Source: Clostridiales bacterium (GTDB lineage: Bacteria; Bacillota; Clostridia; Lachnospirales; Lachnospiraceae). From it: 64,000 bases of DNA. The stretch is from contig JAHZHN010000003.1 of the NCBI GenBank assembly GCA_019420275.1, positions 62,001 through 126,000 on the forward strand, in the 5' to 3' direction. The position numbers and the translations under genes were made by a program. The notes below the pieces were generated by a model. It saw only the letters and a program-made list of their open reading frames with translations, had not been told where the DNA came from and searched no databases. Position 1 is the first letter of the stretch. Each line of letters starts with the position of its first letter. This document shows, piece by piece, positions 1 to 6,861 of this stretch.

Positions 1-109
1 CCATTAAAGTATAAAGGATTGTCATTTTGTACTTGCCGTTAATCAGTGACAGGGTATAGCTAAATCCAGTGCTGCTCAGACTTTCATTTGAAATGCATCG
101 TTCACTCAT
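1..109 (-). CDS. HxlR-family transcriptional regulator, N-terminal fragment
   Basis: Reading the minus strand from an ATG at 109 gives 36 residues that run off the window edge. The block YTLSLINGKYKMTILYTL (residues 18-35) matches the conserved start of the HxlR winged-helix domain, which usually reads as LS.I.GKWK..ILY.L. An AGGAGA ribosome site lies about 8 bases upstream of the ATG. HxlR proteins are small dimeric DNA-binding regulators, often encoded divergently from the redox or aldehyde-stress gene they control. That fits the flavodoxin-like reductase facing it at 288. The rest of the protein lies outside the window. Confidence 0.8.
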   Translation of the reverse strand, partial: MSERCISNESLSSTGFSYTLSLINGKYKMTILYTLM

Positions 110-125
110 CTTACACTCTCCTTAA

Positions 126-199
126 GTAAGTATATAACTATGATGTAAGTATCGCACTTTTATGTGAGTACTTGTTTTATATTATATTCTTGCTATGAT
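126..199 (+). promoter_or_regulatory. Promoter and three direct repeats between the HxlR gene and the FMN reductase
   Basis: GTAAGTAT at 126-133, GTAAGTAT at 145-152 and GTGAGTAC at 164-171 recur at exactly 19-base spacing. The third copy touches a probable plus-strand promoter: TTGTTT at 172-177 and TATGAT at 194-199, 16 bases apart. Regularly phased repeats between divergent regulator and target genes are typical of activator or repressor sites. The HxlR protein at 1-109 is the obvious candidate ligand, by inference. Confidence 0.5.
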
Positions 200-287
200 T
201 ATAGTATCAAGGACAGGAAAAGTCAAAAATTTTGCTGGAAAGGCGCAGAAATAAAGCCATGATGCAAAAAACAAGGAGGTTTGGAAA

Positions 288-833
288 ATGGGGAAAAAAA
301 TAGTAGTTATTACGGGAAGTCCAAGAAAAAATGGAAACAGTTTTGCTATGACAGATGCATTTATTAAAGCAGCTGAAGCAAAAGGTCATAGTGTCGTAAG
401 ATTTGACGCTGCCATGATGAAAATCGAGGGATGCCATGCCTGCGAAACTTGTTATCAGACAGGAAAAGCTTGTTCATTTGATGATGACTTTAATATTATG
501 GCACCTGCTGTTTTAGAAGCAGAAGTGTTGGTATTTACAATGCCGGTATATTGGTATTCCATTCCCGCACAGATTAAAGGAGCAATTGATAAAATTTATT
601 CCTTGGTTATAGGCGGAAAGGAAATTGCGGGAAAAGAATGTGCCTTGATTGCCTGCTGTGAGGAAGAAGACATGTCAGTTTTGGATGGTGTACGGATTCC
701 GATGGAACGTACAGCTGCATTAAATCAATGGAAAATGATTGGAGAAGTCTTAATTCCAGGAGTTTTAAAGGAAGGTGACATCGCAAAGACGGATGGATGC
801 AGTCAGGCGGCCGCTCTAGCAGAGAAAATCTGA
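288..833 (+). CDS. Flavodoxin-like NADPH-dependent FMN reductase family protein
   Basis: A 181-residue protein with an AAGGAGG ribosome site just upstream. It opens with a beta strand and the FMN phosphate loop GSPRKNGNS (residues 11-19), the hallmark of the flavodoxin-like NADPH:FMN reductase fold. The GCHACETC block (about 48-55) is typical of the Cys-containing multimeric flavodoxin subgroup common in anaerobes. The MPVYWYSIPAQIKGAIDK segment (about 85-102) supplies the isoalloxazine-side loop. It is probably a cytoplasmic flavoprotein that moves electrons or reduces quinones or nitro compounds; the substrate cannot be told from sequence. It lies divergent from a HxlR regulator and is followed by a decayed homologue. 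Confidence 0.85.
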   Translation: MGKKIVVITGSPRKNGNSFAMTDAFIKAAEAKGHSVVRFDAAMMKIEGCHACETCYQTGKACSFDDDFNIMAPAVLEAEVLVFTMPVYWYSIPAQIKGAIDKIYSLVIGGKEIAGKECALIACCEEEDMSVLDGVRIPMERTAALNQWKMIGEVLIPGVLKEGDIAKTDGCSQAAALAEKI

Positions 834-850
834 AAAAAAGAGAAATCAGA

Positions 851-1091
851 TTGAAGAAAGTTGTGATATTAAATGGAAGCCCTCGTAAAAATGGAAATAC
901 GTCTGCCTTAGTAAAAGGGTTTATAAAAGGGGCAGGGTTTTGATGATGTTCTTCTGTATTATGATCATTTAATGGAACATCTAAGTTGGAAAAATCTTGG
1001 GCATGTCCTGGCCGGAGGCAATGGAGATATAGGTGACATTGAAGGAAAACCAGAAATTCAGAAGGCATATGAACTAGGAAAATTAATTTAG
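851..1091 (+). pseudogene. Decayed second flavodoxin-like reductase, internally deleted
   Basis: From 851 (TTG) the frame reads a second FMN-binding start with NGSPRKNGNTSALVKGF, then hits TGA after about 31 residues. In another frame, from about 943 to the TAG at 1089-1091, about 47 residues read as the C-terminus of the same family (SWKNLGHVLAGGNGDIGDIE, then KAYELGKLI). Some 100 residues between the two ends are missing and the frames disagree, so this is a deletion plus frameshift remnant. It sits 17 bases after the intact reductase, which suggests a former tandem pair. Confidence 0.75.
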
Positions 1092-1112
1092 CAAAATAGA
1101 TGTATAATTTGA

Positions 1113-1150
1113 AAAACAGGCACCACAAAGCAAGTGGCGCCTGTTTTTTT
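1113..1150. terminator. Rho-independent terminator
   Basis: The arms AACAGGC and CCAC pair with GTGG and GCCTGTT around a short loop, followed by a T run at 1143-1150. It closes the reductase region on the plus strand. On the minus strand the A run at 1112-1116 gives the Cys-rich gene at 1160 a usable terminator too. Confidence 0.75.
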
Positions 1151-1159
1151 ATGCTGTTT

Positions 1160-1381
1160 TTAGCATCCGCATCCGTGTCCGCCGAATCCGCCGCCTCCAC
1201 AGCAGCAAAGCAGAAGGATAATCCAGATGATGCTTTCGCATCCGCATCCGTCTCCTCCGAATCCTAATCCGTCACCGCCGCCTCCGCAGCAGCAAAGCAG
1301 AATAATTAAGAGAAGGCATCCATTTCCTCCAAATCCTGAACTGCAGGAATTTCCGCAGCCTGTAGCAGCTAAATCACTCAT
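1160..1381 (-). CDS. Cys/Gly-rich small protein (chorion class high-cysteine-like)
   Basis: A 73-residue protein starting MSDLAATGCGNSC, with a clear GGAGG ribosome site. It contains two hydrophobic stretches (LLLIILLCCCGGGG and IIWIILLLCCCGGGG) and two FGG.GCGC motifs, so it looks like an internally duplicated unit. Short proteins of this kind recur in Lachnospiraceae genomes and are often auto-annotated as chorion class high-cysteine HCB protein 13, a label taken from composition rather than function. The LL..LLCCC stretches could insert in a membrane; the cysteines could bind metal or cross-link. Function is unknown. Confidence 0.65.
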   Translation of the reverse strand: MSDLAATGCGNSCSSGFGGNGCLLLIILLCCCGGGGDGLGFGGDGCGCESIIWIILLLCCCGGGGFGGHGCGC

Positions 1382-1486
1382 GTTTTAATCCTCCAAGATT
1401 TATTTACAGTTTATAGTATTCGGAGAATGGAAAGATGTGAAAAAATATTAAGAATGAAAAAGAAGCAACAATCTAATAAGAGTTTG

Positions 1487-1495
1487 TGATATAAT
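1487..1495 (+). promoter_or_regulatory. Extended -10 promoter of the thiM operon
   Basis: TG-A-TATAAT at 1487-1495 is an extended -10 element 34 bases before the thiM ATG. No convincing -35 box was found, as is common for extended -10 promoters. The short leader has none of the conserved TPP riboswitch blocks. Confidence 0.55.
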
Positions 1496-1528
1496 TTTCA
1501 GAAATAGAGATGAAAGAGGAGAAGTGTC

Positions 1529-2401
1529 ATGGGACATCCAGACTACTGTAAAATTTTTAAGAATATAAAAGAGCATCCGCCGCTGGTGCACTGCATTACA
1601 AATTATGTGACAATCAATGATGTGGCCAATATTATTCTTGCGGCTGGCGGTTCTCCGGTGATGGCGGAGGAAAAAGAAGAAGTCGAGGAAATTACGCAAA
1701 TGTGCGATGGGCTCGTTTTAAATATTGGTACTTTGCAGAGGAAGAAAACAGAGGCTATGCTTTTGGCGGGGAAGAAAGCTAATGAGACAGGATGTCCGGT
1801 TATTTTCGACCCGGTAGGCGCCGGTTCTTCCAGGCTTAGGACAGAAACGGCGCGTCTTATCATGCAGGAGATCGATCTTTCGGTAATTCGGGGAAATGTG
1901 TCTGAGATAAAAGCTCTTTGCCAGGGAAAAGCAATGACAAAAGGAGTAGATGCCGATGGGAAAGACGCTCTGACAGAAGATTCGATGAAGGATATGATTT
2001 CCATTGGAAGAAAATTATCGGAAAAAACGGGAGCCGTTATCTTGATCACTGGAGCAGTGGATCTGGCAGTCTGCGGCAGACAAGCCGCAGCCATTCGCAA
2101 CGGAGATCCGAATATGGCAAGGATTACGGGAAGCGGATGTATGCTGGACGGGGTTCTTGGGGTCTTTGCAGGAGCCAATCCGGCGTGTTTGTTTGACGCA
2201 ATTATCACAGCTGCAGGAGCCATGGGCATCTGCGGGGAAAAGGCGGCAGCATCCAGTCAGGGAACAGGCTCCTTTCGGATGCATTTGATGGATGAAATGA
2301 GTAAAATAACAGCACAGCAAGTGGAAAGAGGAATCAAAATTGAACATAAAAGCGAAAGATATGATGCTGTATGCGGTAACGGATGCGGCTTGGACAGGTA
2401 A
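1529..2401 (+). CDS. thiM: Hydroxyethylthiazole kinase
   Basis: ThiM phosphorylates 4-methyl-5-(2-hydroxyethyl)thiazole with ATP, the salvage entry for the thiazole half of thiamine. The 290-residue product shows the family N-terminus (residues 18-30, PLVHCITNYVTIN), the AAGGSPVMA substrate loop, the GTL segment, FDPVGAG (93-99) and the catalytic TGSGC motif with Cys204. Ribosome site GAGGAGAAG precedes the ATG. The family is usually about 265-275 residues. Here the last 20 or so residues are read through the start of thiE, giving a 62-base overlap in a different frame, which implies translational coupling. First gene of thiM-thiE-thiD. Confidence 0.95.
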   Translation: MGHPDYCKIFKNIKEHPPLVHCITNYVTINDVANIILAAGGSPVMAEEKEEVEEITQMCDGLVLNIGTLQRKKTEAMLLAGKKANETGCPVIFDPVGAGSSRLRTETARLIMQEIDLSVIRGNVSEIKALCQGKAMTKGVDADGKDALTEDSMKDMISIGRKLSEKTGAVILITGAVDLAVCGRQAAAIRNGDPNMARITGSGCMLDGVLGVFAGANPACLFDAIITAAGAMGICGEKAAASSQGTGSFRMHLMDEMSKITAQQVERGIKIEHKSERYDAVCGNGCGLDR

Positions 2402-2981
2402 AAAAACATTAACAGAGCAGGTAGAGGAGGCTATGAAAGGCGGAATTACTTTTCTGCAGCTTCGTGAAAAACATTTATCAAAAGAAGAATTTTTAAAAGA
2501 AGCGATAGAGATAAAAGATCTTGCGCAGAAATATCAGATTCCCTTTGTAATCAATGACGAGATTGAGATTGCACAGGAAGCAGGAGCAGACGGCGTTCAT
2601 GTGGGACAGGACGATATGCCAGTGGAAGAAGTCAGAAAAATTTTGGGAAAGGATAAGATTATCGGAGTTTCTGCTCATAATGTAGAGGAAGCAGTCAGGG
2701 CAGAGCGGGGAGGTGCGGATTATCTGGGAGTTGGAGCGGTGTATCCAACCTCAACAAAAGAAAACACGTCCGCAGTTTCCATGGAAGAGATGAAAAAGAT
2801 CTGTCAGACAGTCTCCATACCGGTTGTAGCTATCGGTGGAATCAAAAAGAACAATATGAAAGTACTGACAGGAACTGGGGTGGATGGAATTGCTGTTGTG
2901 TCAGCAATCTTTGCGGCGAAAGATATCAGGAAAGCGGCGGGAGAATTATTAGAAGCAGTAAAGGAGATGAAGGCAGAATGA
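2340..2981 (+). CDS. thiE: Thiamine-phosphate synthase
   Basis: ThiE joins HMP pyrophosphate and thiazole phosphate to give thiamine monophosphate in the cytoplasm. The 213-residue TIM-barrel protein has FLQLREK (substrate and phosphate binding), FVINDEIEIAQEAGADGVHVGQDD, GVSAHN and the C-terminal phosphate loop VVAIGGI. The start is taken as TTG at 2340, which has AGAGGAA about 7 bases upstream; an ATG at 2361 is the alternative. The start lies inside thiM and the end overlaps thiD by the ATGA quartet, so the three genes are one translationally coupled unit. Confidence 0.95.
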   Translation: MNIKAKDMMLYAVTDAAWTGKKTLTEQVEEAMKGGITFLQLREKHLSKEEFLKEAIEIKDLAQKYQIPFVINDEIEIAQEAGADGVHVGQDDMPVEEVRKILGKDKIIGVSAHNVEEAVRAERGGADYLGVGAVYPTSTKENTSAVSMEEMKKICQTVSIPVVAIGGIKKNNMKVLTGTGVDGIAVVSAIFAAKDIRKAAGELLEAVKEMKAE

Positions 2982-3769
2982 AAACAGTATTAACAATTGC
3001 GGGATCAGACTGCAGCGGCGGTGCTGGAATCCAGGCAGATTTAAAAACGATAGCGGCACATGGATTGTATGGAATGTCAGCAATTACAGCCTTAACGGCA
3101 CAAAATACAACAGGTGTTTATGGAATTTCTGAAACAACCGAAGAATTTCTTGCTAGTCAGCTGGACTGTATTTTTCAGGATATTTATCCGGACGCAGTGA
3201 AGATTGGAATGGTCTCTAACAAAGAATTGATTCACGTCATAGCAGAGAAATTAAAAGAATATAAGGCAAAAAACATTGTGGTGGATCCAGTTATGGTATC
3301 TACCAGCGGCAGCAGACTTTTAAACGATGATGCAGGAGAGGCTTTGATGAAATGCTTGTTCCCGCTTGCAGATGTCATCACACCCAATGTTCCGGAAGCA
3401 GAAGTTCTTTCGGGCATAAAAATCAGAAAAAAAGAGGATTTTTGTAAGGCAGCTGAAAAGATTTCTGAGAAAATGACAGGCGGAATTTTGATCAAAGGAG
3501 GCCATCAGATTGAAGATGCAAATGATTATCTTTATCTGAAGGGAGAGGAATATTGGTTTTTTGGCAGAAGGATTGACAATTCCAATACCCATGGAACAGG
3601 ATGTACTCTTTCATCTGCAATTGCTTCAAATCTGGCAATGGGAAGCAGTTTGCCGGAAAGTATTCGGAAAGCAAAGGAATATCTGACGGGTGCTTTGGAA
3701 GATGGGCTTAATCTGGGTGCAGGCAGCGGGCCGTTAAATCATATGTACCGGCTGAGAGATTTGTTGTAA
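2978..3769 (+). CDS. thiD: Hydroxymethylpyrimidine/phosphomethylpyrimidine kinase
   Basis: ThiD phosphorylates HMP twice to HMP-PP, the partner substrate for ThiE. The 263-residue ribokinase-fold protein begins TIAGSDCSGGAGIQADLKT (HMP binding), has VVDPVMVSTSG (residues 94-104), DVITPNVPEAE and the catalytic NTHGTGCTLSSAI anion hole near 203-215. It overlaps thiE by ATGA. The cassette has no thiC or thiG, so as seen it is a salvage route needing imported or separately made thiazole and HMP. Confidence 0.95.
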   Translation: MKTVLTIAGSDCSGGAGIQADLKTIAAHGLYGMSAITALTAQNTTGVYGISETTEEFLASQLDCIFQDIYPDAVKIGMVSNKELIHVIAEKLKEYKAKNIVVDPVMVSTSGSRLLNDDAGEALMKCLFPLADVITPNVPEAEVLSGIKIRKKEDFCKAAEKISEKMTGGILIKGGHQIEDANDYLYLKGEEYWFFGRRIDNSNTHGTGCTLSSAIASNLAMGSSLPESIRKAKEYLTGALEDGLNLGAGSGPLNHMYRLRDLL

Positions 3770-3854
3770 AATGTTGATTTATTTTTTCAGCGTGCTATAC
3801 TTAGAAACTGTGCAGTGAAAATGAAAAACTATAAGATATATAGGAGGAATACAA

Positions 3855-4817
3855 ATGATTCATATGATGACAGACGGAGTTCTGCCCATAACAGCATTTA
3901 TTGGTGTCATTGCGGCATTTGCTCTGACCTGTTTCTTTACATCAACATGCAGTCAGTATCTGCCAAAAGATATGGGAAGAGATTTTGCCCACAATGGAAA
4001 GCTTTCCGCAGGAAAACCAAGGGGAGCGGGGATTATCTTTATTACAGTATTTACATTGGCAGCAGTGTTGTTTGGAAGTCTTTCTACGGAACTCATCATT
4101 TATCTCGTGTTGATTTATGTGGAAATGCTGACAGGTTACATGGATGATGCGGCAGACGAGCCATGGGGAGAATATAAGAAAGGAATTCTGGACTTCATTG
4201 TGGCTGCGATCGTGGCTTTAAATTATATTCATTTTAATTCAACCCAGATCCAGATTGCGACACTGGGAATTGATATTACGCTTCATCCGGTCGTATTCTT
4301 TATCCTCACAATCATTCTTGTCTGGGCAGCGATTAATGTAACCAACTGTTCTGATGGTGTGGATGGATTGTCCGGTACTTTGACGATCATAACGCTGGTT
4401 ACTATTTATGTGATTGATCAGGTAAAAGGCGTGAACGCTGATTTCGCTTATGTTATTTTACTGTTCGTTGTCTGCATTCTGGGATATCTTTGGTATAATG
4501 CAACGCCGAGCCGGCTTATGATGGGAGATGCCGGATCCAGGGCAATGGGTATTTTTATCAGTATCGCAATCTTAAAAACAGGAAGTCCATTTTTGTTCCT
4601 GCTTGTGGCAGCAGTTCTGATTGTAGACGGTGGTCTTGGATTGATCAAAGTTGCACTCCTTCGGTTCCTGAAAATACATATTTTCAGCAATACGACGATG
4701 CCGCTTCATGATCATGTGCGTAAAACCATTGGATGGTCTAATACACAGACAGTATTTCGATTTGCAATCATACAGATTGTAATTTCAATTGCGACAGTAT
4801 ATCTGCTGCTCATTTAA
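3855..4817 (+). CDS. MraY/WecA-family phospho-sugar polyprenyl transferase
   Basis: A 320-residue polytopic membrane protein with TATAGGAGG upstream of its ATG. It carries the signature blocks of the MraY family: KPRGAGI near 55, YMDDAADEPWGEYKK (Asp-Asp plus Lys), NVTNCSDGVDGLSG (nucleotide and metal binding, about 158-171), RLMMGDAGSRAMG and PLHDHVRKTIGW. Canonical MraY reads MGDTGSL and PLHHHFE, so this is a divergent copy. It stands alone outside any division and cell-wall cluster. It probably moves a phospho-sugar from a UDP donor to undecaprenyl phosphate; whether it is the essential MraY or a WecA-like paralogue is unresolved. Confidence 0.8.
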   Translation: MIHMMTDGVLPITAFIGVIAAFALTCFFTSTCSQYLPKDMGRDFAHNGKLSAGKPRGAGIIFITVFTLAAVLFGSLSTELIIYLVLIYVEMLTGYMDDAADEPWGEYKKGILDFIVAAIVALNYIHFNSTQIQIATLGIDITLHPVVFFILTIILVWAAINVTNCSDGVDGLSGTLTIITLVTIYVIDQVKGVNADFAYVILLFVVCILGYLWYNATPSRLMMGDAGSRAMGIFISIAILKTGSPFLFLLVAAVLIVDGGLGLIKVALLRFLKIHIFSNTTMPLHDHVRKTIGWSNTQTVFRFAIIQIVISIATVYLLLI

Positions 4818-4830
4818 TTTATAAAAAAGG

Positions 4831-4880
4831 AAAAACACCAGGTTTTAAACGATTTTGATGTTTAAAACCTGGTGTTTTTT
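4831..4880. terminator. Strong bidirectional terminator at left edge of the peptide cassette
   Basis: Nearly 20 paired bases, AAAAACACCAGGTTTTAAAC at 4831-4850 against its complement at 4860-4880, around a 9-base loop. T or A runs flank both sides, so it can end both the MraY-like gene and the convergent Xre gene. Confidence 0.9.
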
Positions 4881-4886
4881 GACAGA

Positions 4887-5198
4887 TTAGTTCTTTTTGA
4901 AGTTTTCAATAACTAAAAGAATCGTATTCAACTGCTTTTCATTACAAGAAAATAATTCTTGGAGAATCCGTCTTATTTTTTCGGGATTCGGATTGGCAGT
5001 ATCGAAAAATTCGCTGGGAGTAACGCCTAAATACTCGCAGATATAGAAAAAACACTGCATAGAAGGCAAGGCACGGCGGTTCTCAATTCGGTTGATATAA
5101 CTAGCATTTTGACCGATTGCCAGACTCATCTCCCGAGCAGATACATTTTTTTTATTGCGGAGCGATGCGATTCTTTCAGCAAAGATATTTTCATCCAT
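4887..5198 (-). CDS. XRE-family helix-turn-helix regulator
   Basis: A 103-residue protein. The start is set at the ATG at 5196-5198 (MDENIFAERIASLR) because an AGGAGG ribosome site lies 8-14 bases upstream; a further in-frame ATG at 5225 would place that site inside the coding region. Residues about 6-60 form a Cro/CI-type HTH: RIASLRNKKNVSAREMSLAIG, then QNASYINRIENRRALPS and FFYICEYLGVTPSEFFD. The C-terminal 40 residues are helical and probably dimerise. It is divergent from the peptide cassette and is the likely regulator of the promoter at 5282-5310. Confidence 0.88.
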   Translation of the reverse strand: MDENIFAERIASLRNKKNVSAREMSLAIGQNASYINRIENRRALPSMQCFFYICEYLGVTPSEFFDTANPNPEKIRRILQELFSCNEKQLNTILLVIENFKKN

Positions 5199-5281
5199 AT
5201 ATCGTATCCTCCTAATATCAAACATTATATATTATATTTTATATTATTGATCGAAATATGGTTATAAATACTATAAATAAA

Positions 5282-5310
5282 TTGATTTAAGATATATAAT
5301 ATCTTATAAT
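5282..5310 (+). promoter_or_regulatory. Promoter of the peptide cassette with palindromic operator
   Basis: TTGATT at 5282-5287 and TATAAT at 5305-5310 are exactly 17 bases apart. The spacer holds a perfect inverted repeat AAGATAT-ATA-ATATCTT at 5289-5305. A palindrome between -35 and -10 is the usual place for a repressor operator, and the divergent Xre protein is the natural candidate. Confidence 0.65.
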
Positions 5311-5432
5311 GTACGTGTGTATCGTTGAAAATTTTGCTGATAAGAGGAATGGGGCATGAAAAAACTTGTATACAATCAGTGATGAAGATGGATTCGTATA
5401 ATCTTCAAAAGCTGAAAGGAGATAGCGTAGAG

Positions 5433-5762
5433 ATGATAGATAATGTATCAAAACAGCAGTTAAGAGAACCGGGAGGAATGGATCAAAAGAAATACCGCAG
5501 CAGTAAAAATTTTATTTTAAGAAAAATCGCAGGAGAAACTGTCATAGTATCGATTGGTGAAGGAGTTGCTGATTTCTGTGGGATTATCAGTCTCAATTCT
5601 TCTGCTGAGGTGTTGTGGCAGGCAATGGAAAAACCAAAAACAAAAGAAGAGTTGGTTGCGATTCTGCAGGAAAAATTTGAAGTTGATGCGTCAGAAGCCC
5701 GGAAAGATATTGAAGCATCATTAAAGCTGCTGGGAGAATATGGGATGCTGGAATATGAATAG
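5433..5762 (+). CDS. PqqD-family peptide recognition (RRE) protein
   Basis: A 109-residue product if started at ATG 5433, which has AAGGAG 11 bases upstream. The open frame continues upstream to a TTG at 5325 without a ribosome site, and an ATG at 5478 is also possible. The core, from KYRSSKNFILRKIAGETVIVSIGEG through ISLNSSAEVLWQAM to the KTKEELVAIL and KDIEASLKLL helices, matches the PqqD winged-helix fold. PqqD proteins bind the leader of a ribosomal peptide and present it to a radical SAM enzyme, which is exactly the next gene (overlapping start). Confidence 0.85.
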   Translation: MIDNVSKQQLREPGGMDQKKYRSSKNFILRKIAGETVIVSIGEGVADFCGIISLNSSAEVLWQAMEKPKTKEELVAILQEKFEVDASEARKDIEASLKLLGEYGMLEYE

Positions 5763-6849
5763 AAAGAAGAAAAGGATTCCAGCCAACGGAACTTTCGAAC
5801 TGACGGGACGATGCAATTTACGATGTAAGATGTGTCTGGTTCGAGTAGATTATGAAAAGATGAAGAAGCTGGATTGGAGAGAAAGAACATCAGAAGAATG
5901 GATTCATATGGCCGAACAGGCAAAAGATGCGGGAACGTTAGGACTTTTGCTGACAGGAGGGGAAGCATTGTTACGACAGGATTTTTGTGAAATCTATGAA
6001 GCCGTTGCACAGATGGGATTTTTGCTGACGGTGTATACTAATGCTACACTAATCACAGATCAGGTAATGAGAAGCTTCACGAAATTTCCGCCGCATCAGA
6101 TTGGTGTGACCATGTATGGTGCGTCTAATGAAACTTATGAGAAGTTATGTGGATGTCCGGATGGATATGATCGGTTCTGCGTTGGAATCCGCCGGCTGAA
6201 AACACTTCCCTCTTTGTTGGAAATGCGCACAACGATTGTGCAGGACAATCGGAAAGATCTAGAAGCGATGAAAGCTTTTACAAAAGAAAATTTTGGGAAA
6301 GAACGAAAGCTTCAGATTAGTCGTTTTGTGACAAAAGGAATCCGAGGCAGTATAACAAATCCGTCTAAATGCCGGCTGTCGCCGGAAGAGAATGTTAAGA
6401 TGATTTATTCCGGAATGGTTCAGCTGCATCGTAAAGTGAAAGCAGGTAAACTAGAAATTCCAAAATCAGAGCAGAAATTTTCCAGAAACAAGGTTTTGCA
6501 GAGGGAAGGAAACTATTTATTTGAAAACTGCAGTGCAGGGATCAATCAATATGCCATTTCGTGGAATGGGAGAATGTTTGGATGTGAACTCATGACGGAA
6601 GGATACACAGAACCGTTTAAAGATGGATTTCAGAAAGCCTGGGAAAAACTTCCCATGCAGTATCCTAAAAGCCAGATAATAAAAGAGTGCATGGAGTGTC
6701 CATATGGAGATTTTTGTGAGACATGCCCGGCTGTCAGAATGTCAGAGACGGGAGACTGGTTTGGGGTACCAGAATATTTTTGTAAGGAAGCCAGATACAT
6801 TGATCAGATGGCATCTGATCTGGGAGTGACTGATAAGGACAAGAAATAG
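5740..6849 (+). CDS. Radical SAM/SPASM peptide-modifying enzyme
   Basis: A 369-residue protein (364 if started at the ATG at 5755, which overlaps the pqqD-like stop). It has the radical SAM triad C25-x3-C29-x2-C32 in TGRCNLRCKMC and the SAM-binding LTGGE at 72-75. A full C-terminal SPASM set follows: C264-x12-G-x4-C282, then C317, C320, C326, C329 and C348, for auxiliary iron-sulfur clusters. PqqE, AnSME and peptide maturases share this layout. With a PqqD homologue just before and a small protein just after, the likely job is to install a radical-made bond (C-C, thioether or epimerised residue) in the 6862 product. The exact modification cannot be read from sequence. Confidence 0.9.
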   Translation: MGCWNMNRKKKRIPANGTFELTGRCNLRCKMCLVRVDYEKMKKLDWRERTSEEWIHMAEQAKDAGTLGLLLTGGEALLRQDFCEIYEAVAQMGFLLTVYTNATLITDQVMRSFTKFPPHQIGVTMYGASNETYEKLCGCPDGYDRFCVGIRRLKTLPSLLEMRTTIVQDNRKDLEAMKAFTKENFGKERKLQISRFVTKGIRGSITNPSKCRLSPEENVKMIYSGMVQLHRKVKAGKLEIPKSEQKFSRNKVLQREGNYLFENCSAGINQYAISWNGRMFGCELMTEGYTEPFKDGFQKAWEKLPMQYPKSQIIKECMECPYGDFCETCPAVRMSETGDWFGVPEYFCKEARYIDQMASDLGVTDKDKK

Positions 6850-6861
6850 GAGGAATATAAA

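Noticed and set aside
607..1200. Long minus-strand open frame opposite the FMN reductase
   Set aside because: It mirrors the intact reductase and its pseudogene, has no ribosome site and no recognisable protein features.
1382..1528. TPP riboswitch before thiM
   Set aside because: No CTGAGA-type or ACCTGAT-type conserved blocks and the leader is too short.
1603..2229. 208-codon minus-strand frame opposite thiM
   Set aside because: Shadow of thiM; composition is that of an antisense frame and no start signals are present.
5325..5432. Upstream extension of the PqqD-like protein
   Set aside because: The TTG at 5325 lacks a ribosome site and the added residues do not fit the PqqD fold.
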